Shown piece after piece: positions 15,467 through 23,275 of a DNA stretch of 40,902 nucleotides; the stretch's first letter is position 1; every line of letters starts with the position of its first letter. The DNA is from an uncultured Saprospiraceae bacterium (GTDB lineage Bacteria > Bacteroidota > Bacteroidia > Chitinophagales > Saprospiraceae). Below the pieces are notes generated by a model, which was not told the origin of the DNA, made no database searches, and saw only the letters and a program-made list of their open reading frames with translations. Made by a program: the position numbers and the translations under genes. The stretch covers positions 1 to 40,902 of the forward strand of contig CAKZTD010000222.1 in NCBI GenBank assembly GCA_937921595.1, in the 5' to 3' direction.

Positions 15467-16651
15467 TCACAGCTTTTTAATTTCCTCTATCAACTTCGTT
15501 GTTGCCGCGTATCCATCTGGACTGAATCCTTCTTCTTTAGCCAACTCAATGGCTTTCTGAGCGGTCGAAAGCGCTTCCTCTTTTTTACCTAATTTATAAT
15601 AAAGAGCAGCCATCGTATCGTGGTTGTAAAATGCAGGATCTAATTTAGCGGATTGCTTCGCTAGCTTCACTGCTTTCTTAAGATATTTTTTCTTGTTTAT
15701 CACAGTATAAAAAGTCCAAGCAATATCGTTCAATTGCATTGGATCAACTGAAGGAAATTTTTTGTAATGTTTGATCGCTGCTTTTGCAAAATTCTTGCGA
15801 TCTCCCAGACCTCGATAATGAGATATTTTATATTCAGAAACAAGCTGTTTAGCTTTTTCAGGATAAGCTTTTTTATACAATGATTTTACATCTTTGATTG
15901 AAATAGCTTTTTCATCTTTTCCTTTCTTAGCAATCTCATCGAAGACAATTTCTCTTATCTTACCTTGAATTGCATCCTCTCCATATTGCTTGATATAATC
16001 TTTTCTATTTTTAGATAAATGATCAAAAAGCTTAGAGTCTACACCTCCGATATATTTCATAATAAAATCACGATTTGCATCTGTGTTCCAATCTTTTTGA
16101 GTTTTCATATATGCTTCAGCAATTGGAACATGAGTCCCATCATAAGACAATGCTCGAATCAAAGTATAGTTTTTTAAGAACGCTGGATCACGATCTCCTT
16201 TTTCAAAACGTCTTTCTAATGTAGCTAATTGCTTATTCGGATCTAATGCCGCGTTACCCAATTCCACAAACTGATCCGTGTTATGGTAACCAGCAGCTCG
16301 ATGAATTAAGGTGCCGTCTGATCCAATAAACAATAAGGTTGGGTACTGTGCAACTTTATAAGTTTTGGCGAGGTTTGGACCCTCACCTTTTTCCATATCA
16401 ATTTTATAATTGATGAAAGTTTTGTTATAAAAATCAGCCGCTTTCTTTTGAGAAAAAACCTCTTTGGTCATTTGCTTACATGGTCCACACCAAGTGGTAT
16501 AAGCATCTACAAAAATAAGTTTATCTTCAGCGTTTGCTTTTTGAAGAACTTCTGCCCAAGAATCAGTGACTTGAAACTTGATCCCATTTTGAGCAGAGAG
16601 GGCAACCTGACTCAGCATTAAAATAGCTGCCAGTATTATTCCTTTATTCAT
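15467..16651 (-). CDS. Exported thioredoxin-fold protein with helical C-terminus (paralog A)
   Basis: The 394-residue protein has a signal peptide (1-20, LSAQ) and a thioredoxin-like domain (about 25-135) with active site W54-C55-G-P-C58, preceded by DKLIFVDAYTT. This is the DUF255/thioredoxin_7-like arrangement seen in Bacteroidota periplasmic proteins. A cis-Pro is visible in QYPTLLFI. The remaining 250 residues are helical, with TPR-like repeats near the C-terminus (DPAFYNHDTMAALYYKLGKKEEALSTAQKAIELA). It probably acts in the periplasm as a disulfide or redox protein whose helical part binds a partner. It is a tandem paralog of the gene at 16718-17884, with 66 bp between them. No cytochrome maturation genes adjoin it. 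Confidence 0.8.
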   Translation of the reverse strand: MNKGIILAAILMLSQVALSAQNGIKFQVTDSWAEVLQKANAEDKLIFVDAYTTWCGPCKQMTKEVFSQKKAADFYNKTFINYKIDMEKGEGPNLAKTYKVAQYPTLLFIGSDGTLIHRAAGYHNTDQFVELGNAALDPNKQLATLERRFEKGDRDPAFLKNYTLIRALSYDGTHVPIAEAYMKTQKDWNTDANRDFIMKYIGGVDSKLFDHLSKNRKDYIKQYGEDAIQGKIREIVFDEIAKKGKDEKAISIKDVKSLYKKAYPEKAKQLVSEYKISHYRGLGDRKNFAKAAIKHYKKFPSVDPMQLNDIAWTFYTVINKKKYLKKAVKLAKQSAKLDPAFYNHDTMAALYYKLGKKEEALSTAQKAIELAKEEGFSPDGYAATTKLIEEIKKL

Positions 16652-16698
16652 GAAGCGGTAATTTTATTCTGTGTGTTTAGACTTTATATCAAAAATTA

Positions 16699-16720
16699 TA
16701 GGCAGTCAAATAATTGCCTA
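16699..16720 (-). terminator. Hairpin at the end of thioredoxin-fold paralog B
   Basis: TAGGCA (16699-16704) pairs with TGCCTA (16715-16720) across a 10-base loop. Read on the minus strand, the hairpin starts at the stop codon of the 17884-16718 gene and is followed by TATAATTTTTG. This looks like a weak intrinsic terminator separating the two paralogs. Confidence 0.35.
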
Positions 16721-17884
16721 ACTTTGTTCTATTCTTTGAATTAGCGATTGAATGGCACGTTTCACATTTTCTTTACCATCTGCAAGTTCAAGTGATTTAT
16801 TCGCCATTTTTTTAGCATCAGATTTTTTACCATTATACAAAAGCACTTCAGCGTAAGTATAATAATACTCGTATACACCACCATTAGATGCTGCTTTTTT
16901 AGCCAACTTTTCAGCCAGTTTCATCGCGTCTTTATCTTCTTTAAAAGATCCAACAATATCCTTTGTCAAAAGGTGTAAACCTTTCGCATTATTCTTTAAA
17001 GTTTTCTTTGCATAAGTATTACAAACCTTGACATAGTTCTTTACATCATCTGTAGCTCGGTAATAATTCATGTCGGTCTCATTAGCAAAATTTGTCGCAT
17101 GCTCTGAACAGTGAGCTTTCATTTTTGCTTTCGCTTCTTCATGCAAATCTTTACTTTGATATTCTAAAGCTTTCTTTGAGGTATTTTTGCAAGCTTCCGC
17201 TATTTTTTTCTGAACAGCTTCTTTAGATTCCAACTGCATGATTGCAGATTTGTTTTTAACCAATAAATCAAAAATTCTTGAATCCGCTTCTACAGTCGCT
17301 TCGTAAATGAAACGCAGATTAAAATCAGACGTCATATTATCTTGAGACTTGATGTAGTCATTTGAAATTTTCAGACTTGGCTTCCCTGCTTTATTCAATG
17401 CTTTCACATAATTAAAAACAAGCTCAGGATCACGATCTCCTGCTTCATATTTTACAGCAAATGCTCCACTCTTATCTGTCTTACCTATCACCTTTCTTCC
17501 CAACTCTATAAATTGATCTACCGTTCTTCCTCCTTTAGTATTATAAATCGTTTCTCCATTGCCATCGATATAATATAAAGTTGGATAAGCAGTCACTGGA
17601 TATTTTTGTTGAAATTTTCGCCCTGCTGGTTTCTCCATATCGATTTTCATACAAATGAAGTTGGCATTGTAAAACTCTCCTACAGATTCTTGAGTAAAAA
17701 CTGTTTTCGCCATACGCTTACATGGGCCACACCAAGTGGTATAAGCATCTACAAAGATGGGCTTGTCTTGAGTTTTAGAAGCTTCTAATGCTTCCTCCCA
17801 AGTACCATGGAAAAATTCAATTCCTCCGGCAATCGATTGATTAATGCTAAAAGCGAGAACAAAAAGTAAGGCACAGTATCTCAT
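16718..17884 (-). CDS. Exported thioredoxin-fold protein with helical C-terminus (paralog B)
   Basis: The 388-residue paralog of the downstream gene has a signal peptide (1-19, SIAG) and a thioredoxin-like domain with DKPIFVDAYTTWCGPCKRM (active site C52-G-P-C55) and cis-Pro in AYPTLYYI. The C-terminal region is helical and Lys-rich, with a TPR-like end (YYTYAEVLLYNGKKSDAKKMANKSLEL). The two paralogs are nearly identical around the active site and diverge strongly after residue 140, as expected if partner specificity lies in the helical part. A shared transcript is possible, although a hairpin separates them. The role is likely a periplasmic thiol-disulfide function; the target is unknown. 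Confidence 0.8.
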   Translation of the reverse strand: MRYCALLFVLAFSINQSIAGGIEFFHGTWEEALEASKTQDKPIFVDAYTTWCGPCKRMAKTVFTQESVGEFYNANFICMKIDMEKPAGRKFQQKYPVTAYPTLYYIDGNGETIYNTKGGRTVDQFIELGRKVIGKTDKSGAFAVKYEAGDRDPELVFNYVKALNKAGKPSLKISNDYIKSQDNMTSDFNLRFIYEATVEADSRIFDLLVKNKSAIMQLESKEAVQKKIAEACKNTSKKALEYQSKDLHEEAKAKMKAHCSEHATNFANETDMNYYRATDDVKNYVKVCNTYAKKTLKNNAKGLHLLTKDIVGSFKEDKDAMKLAEKLAKKAASNGGVYEYYYTYAEVLLYNGKKSDAKKMANKSLELADGKENVKRAIQSLIQRIEQS

Positions 17885-18063
17885 ATTCTTGTTTTTGATT
17901 TATATTTCAAATTTGTTTTTTAAATACGTTTTTCACTTCTCGTAAGATAAAAAGAATACTCCTCAGATGCCCAGATAAACACCTTTTTTAAAGGACAATC
18001 ATAGCAGATTAAGAGAAGTTTAACTTAAATCAGGTTAGTTCTCCCTTACAAGTCCATTTCATC

Positions 18064-18612
18064 TTATTTCTTTTGCTTAAATGATTTAATCAAATCCTCC
18101 GGCGATACATCTATATTTTTTAACAATTGAACGATCTGATCAGCATATTCATGCTTTGGATATTTAACTAAAAAGTCATTGTAATACGTTTTTGCTTTTT
18201 CTTTGTTTTTCATCTGATTTTCACTAGTAAACCCCTGTAAAAACAAAGCTATTGACGCTTTTTTGTGATCACTATATTCTGCTCTCACTCGATCCCAAAT
18301 TTCCAAAGCCTGATTATAGGACCCAATTCCTACAGATACCTCACCTGCTCTAAACAAATACTCAGGGCTCATCTCATCCTTTGGAAAAGCATCCACATAT
18401 TGAATACTCTTATTAATTAAATCATTAGCTTTTTCCTTATCAACTTTGGTTGTTTTATTACTTATTAATTCTGCTTCTAGTTGATCTAAACTACTTTTCA
18501 GGGAAGTTTGGTCGACTTGAGTAGGTTTCTCTTTAGTCTTACCTGCTTGTTGTTGTGTTTCGCCACAAGAAAAAAACAGAATCATCATCAAAATTCCTAT
18601 TATTCGATTCAT
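18064..18612 (-). CDS. TPR-containing lipoprotein
   Basis: The 182-residue protein has a lipoprotein signal (MNRIIGILMMILFFSC, Cys16), then a polar Gln/Lys/Thr linker. TPR-like helical repeats fill about 65-170, with PEYLFRAGEVSVGIGSYNQA and KASIALFLQGFTSENQMKNKEKAKTYYNDFL. The spacing resembles the TPR domains of YbgF/CpoB and BamD, which act on the outer membrane and cell wall, but it lacks their defining N-terminal coiled coil or full length. A -7-like element is seen on the minus strand upstream (TAAATTTG, complement of 18654-18661). It is followed by an unrelated minus-strand gene after 179 bp. Specific function unknown. Confidence 0.75.
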   Translation of the reverse strand: MNRIIGILMMILFFSCGETQQQAGKTKEKPTQVDQTSLKSSLDQLEAELISNKTTKVDKEKANDLINKSIQYVDAFPKDEMSPEYLFRAGEVSVGIGSYNQALEIWDRVRAEYSDHKKASIALFLQGFTSENQMKNKEKAKTYYNDFLVKYPKHEYADQIVQLLKNIDVSPEDLIKSFKQKK

Positions 18613-18765
18613 AATATATTTTTTCTTTATTTAAATGAAAATCATACCAATCCCAAATTTAAGGAACAAGATCTTAATTTACATCAGATTTTAAATTACA
18701 ATTCACTTCTACTAACGTTAAACTTTCTTCCATCTCTGTAGTCAAAGATCAAAATATACTTACCG

Positions 18766-20154
18766 ATGCTAAGTTCTCAAGATAAAATCAAACACCTTTA
18801 TTGGCGAAGTGGATTTGGGTTAAGCCCTGAAGAATGGAAAAAAGCTCAAGACCTGACACTCCAATCACATATCAAACATATTTTCAATACCGCAGCTAAG
18901 GCAGGGAATATAAAATCAGAAATCCAGGAACGTTCTGAGGCTGAGTTCAAAAAACTGAGCAAAGAAGAACGAAAGGCATTACTCAAAAAAGAGAAACAAT
19001 TAGTTATAAAGCAAAATGCTGAATGGGTCGTTCGAATGTCCGATAAATCAGAAAGTGCTTTTCTCGAAAAAATGAGCCTTTTCTGGCATGGACATTTTGC
19101 ATGTATTACTAAAAGATCCAAACACGCTAATCAACAACTCAATACAATCAGGACTCATGCTCTTGGTAATTTCAGAACTTTCGTTCATGCCATTGCCAAA
19201 GATGTTTCTATGATACGTTTTTTAAATAATCAACAAAATAAAAAACGATCTCCTAATGAAAATTTTGCCCGTGAGTTAATGGAGTTATTTACTATTGGTC
19301 GTGGTCATTATAGCGAACAAGATATCAAAGAAGCAGCAAGAGCCTTTACTGGTTGGTCAAGTGATTTCCGAGGAGATTTTGTTTTTAAAAAACGTCATCA
19401 TGATTATGGTCAAAAAACATTTATGGGAAAGACTGGTGATTTTGATGGGGGAGATATTATTGATATTATTCTCGATCGACCAGAAACGGCAAGTTTTATT
19501 TGTCAAAAGATTTATCGCTTTTTTATCAATGAAAAAATCAACGAACAACGACTCGCAAAGCTATCAAAAAGGTTTCATAACTCAGACTATGACATCAAAG
19601 ATTTGATGGTACATATTTTTTCAAGTGATTGGTTTTACGATAAAGAAAATGTAGGTACAAAAATTAAATCTCCACTAGAATTACTTGCTGGAATTATGCG
19701 AACTTTCGATGTTAATTTTAAAACTGAAGATTCTATTCTTTTTGTAGAAAAGGCTTTAGGTCAAGTTCTTTTTAAACCTCCGAATGTTGCAGGTTGGGCA
19801 GAAGGGAAAAACTGGATTGACAATTCAACATTGATGATTCGTCTAAACTTAGTTGCCTTTTTATTTCAAGCAACCGATATCAACTTTAAAATAAAAGAAG
19901 AATTTGAGTCTAAAAAAAGAAACAAGGCAGTCAGGAAAATAAAAGCTGATATCGACCTCAAACCTTTACTCAATCAATATACTGACTCCAATGAAAATGA
20001 AACATTCGAACATCTTTCTCAATATCTAATTCAAGGAAACTTCAAAGTCAAGTTGAAAAATTTGCAGCCGTATTTAGCGAAAAGCGATCAAGAAAACTTC
20101 ATTAAATCTCTAGCGCTACGCTTAATGTCTTTACCTGAATATCAAGTTTGTTAA
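18766..20154 (+). CDS. DUF1800 family protein
   Basis: The 462-residue protein matches DUF1800. It has the N-terminal HLYWRSGFGLSPEEW, the central FWHGHFACI, RSPNENFARELMELFTIGRGHYSEQDIKEAARAFTGW, GDIIDIILDRPETASFICQKIYRFFI, and LFKPPNVAGWAEGKNWID toward the end. The biochemical activity of this family is not known to me. It is commonly encoded beside DUF1501, as here, with only 18 bp between the stop and the DUF1501 start, which implies a joint role. No obvious signal peptide is visible, unlike its partner. The start ATG 18766 has no competing upstream in-frame ATG. Confidence 0.88.
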   Translation: MLSSQDKIKHLYWRSGFGLSPEEWKKAQDLTLQSHIKHIFNTAAKAGNIKSEIQERSEAEFKKLSKEERKALLKKEKQLVIKQNAEWVVRMSDKSESAFLEKMSLFWHGHFACITKRSKHANQQLNTIRTHALGNFRTFVHAIAKDVSMIRFLNNQQNKKRSPNENFARELMELFTIGRGHYSEQDIKEAARAFTGWSSDFRGDFVFKKRHHDYGQKTFMGKTGDFDGGDIIDIILDRPETASFICQKIYRFFINEKINEQRLAKLSKRFHNSDYDIKDLMVHIFSSDWFYDKENVGTKIKSPLELLAGIMRTFDVNFKTEDSILFVEKALGQVLFKPPNVAGWAEGKNWIDNSTLMIRLNLVAFLFQATDINFKIKEEFESKKRNKAVRKIKADIDLKPLLNQYTDSNENETFEHLSQYLIQGNFKVKLKNLQPYLAKSDQENFIKSLALRLMSLPEYQVC

Positions 20155-20172
20155 ATAGAAAATTCAATCATC

Positions 20173-21363
20173 ATGAAGAGACGTAATTTTTTAAAATCAG
20201 CAACCCTCGCATCGACAAGCTTGATGGTACCTGCATTCTTGAAGGGGTATAATGGCAATGGAATACTTAAAAATAGAACAGGAAAAAATCTCGTGATTGT
20301 CCAATTATCAGGAGGTAACGATGGACTAAATACCGTCATCCCTTTTCAAAATGATATCTACTATAAAAACCGTCCGACTTTAGGAATCCAGCAAAACAAA
20401 GTATTGAAACTAAACGATGAGCTTGGTTTCAATCCAGCAATGGAAGCTTTGCGTTCGGTTTTTGATGATGGAAAAATGTGTATTCTAAACAGCGTCGGTT
20501 ATCCAAATCCAGATCGATCGCATTTTCGATCAATGGATATCTGGCATACTGCAAGCCACAGCAATGAGTATTTACAGACCGGTTGGATTGGAAGATATTT
20601 AGATAATAAATGTCAAGGATGTGAAAAGCCTTATCATGCATTAGAAGTTGACGATAGCTTGAGTCTAGCAATGAAAGGGATACAGCAATCTGGTTTTGCG
20701 ATGAGTAATCCTAAGGCTTTGAAAAAAGCCACAGACAATCGGTTTCTAAGAGCGGCTGCAGAACATGAGCAAGATAAGGAGGGTAGTGTTGCTTACTTAT
20801 ACAAAACAATGATAAACACACAATCTTCTGCAGATTATTTATACGATCAATCAAAAATACACCAATCAAAGATTTCTTATCCAGCAACTGCTTTTGCAAA
20901 AGACCTTCGTCAAATTGCAGAGCTGATTACTGCCGACACCGATACCAAAATCTACTATGTAAGTTTAAGCGGTTTTGATACCCATGCCTTTCAAAAAAAT
21001 GCACAAGAAAAGTTATTACAAAAATACGCCGAAGCAATGGCTGCATTTATAAAAGACTTAAAGCAAAACGAATTACTGGACGACACTTTGATCATGACAT
21101 TTTCGGAATTCGGTAGACGTGTCAAACAAAACGCAAGTAATGGAACGGATCATGGAACCGCTAATAATCTTTACTTGATGGGAGGTAATTTGCAGAAGGC
21201 TGGTTTCTATAATGCGGGCCCTAATCTAAGCGATCTAGACAAAGGAGATTTGAAATATGAAATTGATTTCAGAAAAATTTATGCGACAATTTTAGAGGAT
21301 TGGTTGGACGCTGATGCTTCTTCAATATTGACTGGTGGGCTGGGAAAGTTATCTTTGGTTTGA
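20173..21363 (+). CDS. DUF1501 family protein with twin-arginine-like signal
   Basis: The 396-residue protein matches DUF1501, a family related in fold to alkaline phosphatase/sulfatase-type enzymes. The N-terminus MKRRNFLKSATLASTSLMVP has the RR-x-F-L-K pattern of Tat signals, so it is probably exported folded. Landmarks are LVIVQLSGGNDGLNTVIPF (about 39-57), HFRSMDIWHTAS, YVSLSGFDTHAFQ, DTLIMTFSEFGRRVKQNASNGTDHGTAN and LMGGNL. The Asp/His residues in GGNDGLN, FDTH and GTDHGTA are suited to metal binding. It forms a two-gene unit with DUF1800. Substrate is unknown. Confidence 0.88.
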   Translation: MKRRNFLKSATLASTSLMVPAFLKGYNGNGILKNRTGKNLVIVQLSGGNDGLNTVIPFQNDIYYKNRPTLGIQQNKVLKLNDELGFNPAMEALRSVFDDGKMCILNSVGYPNPDRSHFRSMDIWHTASHSNEYLQTGWIGRYLDNKCQGCEKPYHALEVDDSLSLAMKGIQQSGFAMSNPKALKKATDNRFLRAAAEHEQDKEGSVAYLYKTMINTQSSADYLYDQSKIHQSKISYPATAFAKDLRQIAELITADTDTKIYYVSLSGFDTHAFQKNAQEKLLQKYAEAMAAFIKDLKQNELLDDTLIMTFSEFGRRVKQNASNGTDHGTANNLYLMGGNLQKAGFYNAGPNLSDLDKGDLKYEIDFRKIYATILEDWLDADASSILTGGLGKLSLV

Positions 21364-21459
21364 TGGTTTCAAAACCCTAGTCGTGGCAAGTTACAAACTT
21401 GCCTTTATACTAAACTTCAAAGTTACCCACTCGTTACACTCGTGCTAAACTTCAAAGAG
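21364..21459. repeat. Repeat-like convergent spacer with hairpin and 13-bp direct repeat
   Basis: The gap between DUF1501 and the convergent GH25 gene holds a perfect hairpin, GGCAAGTT-ACA-AACTTGCC (21385-21403), followed by TTT. It also holds a direct repeat CTAAACTTCAAAG at 21410-21422 and 21445-21457, with CCACTCGTTACACTCGTG between the copies. The hairpin may terminate the DUF1800/DUF1501 transcript. The whole resembles a dispersed intergenic repeat and shares a motif with the spacer after recJ. Confidence 0.45.
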
Positions 21460-22158
21460 TTATCTAGCGCTATAGGTTGGTTCATTGCTAAGGCATAAAG
21501 ATTCTAACTCGAGCAATGAACCTTTGAATACATTGAAATCAACAAAGCCATCAATGCCTTTCAATTCGCCACGATTTCCATACTGCCAAAAATCCCATTC
21601 TTGTTCATTTCCTAAGTATGGTTGATTCGTATTATATCGGGCAATCCAAATTGGATATTCACGAAAATTACCATCAATGTACCGATTAAAAAATTTGAGG
21701 TTAGTATAAATGATTGGCTTGATTTTGTAATGAGCTTCGATAATTTCCACCCATGTTCTAACCCTCTTAATTACCAATTCATCTGATGCACCATCTGCCA
21801 CTTCTACATCTAAAACAGGAGGTAAATCTCCTTCTTCCATCTTTACATTTTTTATGAAATTTTGTGCCTGTTTCAAAACAGAACTCCTTGGTCTAAAAAA
21901 ATGATACGCTCCTCTTTTCAATCCTACTCTTTTGATGTCCGACCAGTTATCAGCAAATAAAGAATCTGCATGATTCTCACCTTCTGTTGCTTTAACAAAA
22001 GCAAAATCAATTTTTTGCGAAGCGATTGTGTCCCAGTTAACGCGAGCTTGATAATGAGAAACATCTATACCATGCACTTCAAAGTACGGCATCCGCTCTG
22101 TAACCTTGTTACAAGAAAGGATCAAACAAACAATAAGTATCGCAGAAAAATATCTCAT
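21460..22158 (-). CDS. GH25-family lysozyme-like lipoprotein
   Basis: The 232-residue protein is a glycoside hydrolase family 25 muramidase. Starting at ATG 22158 gives a tidy lipoprotein signal, MRYFSAILIVCLILSC (Cys16); an in-frame ATG at 22179 would add seven residues. The domain begins at VHGIDVSHYQARVNWDTI, whose Asp is conserved. FAFVKATEG, RGAYHFFRP and LPPVLDVEVADG follow, the last holding the DxE pair that includes the catalytic Glu. PIIYTNLKFFNRYI, YPIWIARYN and WDFWQYGN complete the fold. It should cleave the MurNAc-GlcNAc bond of peptidoglycan at the inner face of the outer membrane. A possible -7 element (TATTTTTG, minus strand, complement of 22253-22260) lies about 95 bp upstream. 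Confidence 0.88.
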   Translation of the reverse strand: MRYFSAILIVCLILSCNKVTERMPYFEVHGIDVSHYQARVNWDTIASQKIDFAFVKATEGENHADSLFADNWSDIKRVGLKRGAYHFFRPRSSVLKQAQNFIKNVKMEEGDLPPVLDVEVADGASDELVIKRVRTWVEIIEAHYKIKPIIYTNLKFFNRYIDGNFREYPIWIARYNTNQPYLGNEQEWDFWQYGNRGELKGIDGFVDFNVFKGSLLELESLCLSNEPTYSAR

Positions 22159-22280
22159 AATATCCTGTTGCTTTAACAAAACACTTCAGAACCTCTTTTT
22201 TGCTTTTCTAAGCAAAATTTAAATGGATTCTTACATTATAACGGTTTTACAACAAAAATATGTTTAAAAAGATGATGCTT

Positions 22281-23159
22281 TTAACCAAAACGATGATAAA
22301 CGACATTTTCCATTACTCGAAACGGCAAAGTTTCAGAGCGTTGAAGCCAATTATCTGTCGGCCATTCACAATCTAAATCAATTAAATGTAATACAAAAGC
22401 ATGTCTTGATTTCTTGGAACGATTAGCAAAGCTAGCATGGACAACTTGTCCGTGCAGAAGCACCATGTCGCCTTTTCTAACAGGTAGTGCTTCCAATTTC
22501 TGGAGATTCCAGTCTTCGCTATCTCCTCCCATATTTACAAATTCTGTTCCTGTATTCGCTTTGTTACGAACAAACCTATCCTTCAGAGAAATTTGATGAG
22601 ACCCTGCAATTACAGACAAACAACCATTTTCAATTTCAGCATCTTCCAATGCTATCCATACACCCAAGCAGGACAGCGGATCAGTATATATAAAAGTAGA
22701 ATCAGTATGAGGATTTACTTTTGCTCCTATTTTTGGTTGTTTAAAAATATACTGACTCTGAACTATCGAAGCTTGTTTCAGACCTAGGCTTTTTGCAATA
22801 CTGTATAAAGCAGGAGTGTAGGCAATTTTTTCAAAATCAGGAATCAAGTCATGCATGGCATGGCCAACTTTGTTAATTGACTTTTCTTTTGAAACAGCAA
22901 GTACTCCGTTTTTATCAATGGCTCCTTCTTCAAAAAAACATCGGACTTTATCTCCACTTCCGAGGAAATAATCATCCATATGACTCTCTTGATTCTCCGT
23001 AGTGAATACCTTTAATTCTTTAGGATCGAAAGCTGTTATGATTTCTTTTGTTCTTTCTTTCAGAATTGCAATCGAGTTGTCATCTAGAAATTTTTCAACG
23101 ACTAGGTATCCATTTTCATTATAAAAATCAATTTGCTCTAGATTTAAAAACTGCTCCAT
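22281..23159 (-). CDS. Phytanoyl-CoA dioxygenase (PhyH)-like Fe(II)/2-oxoglutarate oxygenase
   Basis: The 292-residue protein has the double-stranded beta-helix of PhyH-type oxygenases. The N-terminal FYNENGYLVVEKFLDDNSI is typical. The iron ligands are visible as H151-x-D153 (NPHTDSTF) and H241 (LLHGQVVHAS), and R252 (KSRHAFVLH) can bind 2-oxoglutarate. WIALEDAEIENGCLSVIAGSHQ is a hallmark of the family. It is similar in size and motif order to the animal PHYHD1 group and to many bacterial proteins of unknown substrate. It is a lone gene; the hairpin just upstream belongs to rpoN. It should be cytosolic, with no signal peptide. The substrate cannot be named. Confidence 0.85.
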   Translation of the reverse strand: MEQFLNLEQIDFYNENGYLVVEKFLDDNSIAILKERTKEIITAFDPKELKVFTTENQESHMDDYFLGSGDKVRCFFEEGAIDKNGVLAVSKEKSINKVGHAMHDLIPDFEKIAYTPALYSIAKSLGLKQASIVQSQYIFKQPKIGAKVNPHTDSTFIYTDPLSCLGVWIALEDAEIENGCLSVIAGSHQISLKDRFVRNKANTGTEFVNMGGDSEDWNLQKLEALPVRKGDMVLLHGQVVHASFANRSKKSRHAFVLHLIDLDCEWPTDNWLQRSETLPFRVMENVVYHRFG

Positions 23160-23213
23160 GATTACTTAACGTGAGGTGATTTAAAAGAAACTAAAAACCT
23201 AAATATAGGAAAT

Positions 23214-23248
23214 AAAAAAGCCGGAAAATAATAAATACTTTCCGGCTT
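23214..23248 (-). terminator. Intrinsic terminator of rpoN
   Basis: A perfect 10-bp stem, AAGCCGGAAA (23218-23227) with TTTCCGGCTT (23239-23248), has an 11-base loop. On the minus strand it is followed by six Ts (complement of 23214-23219) and lies 28 bp after the rpoN stop. It is a textbook intrinsic terminator and separates rpoN from phyH. Confidence 0.85.
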
Positions 23249-23275
23249 CATGAGATTGATTATGAGAATAGCAAA

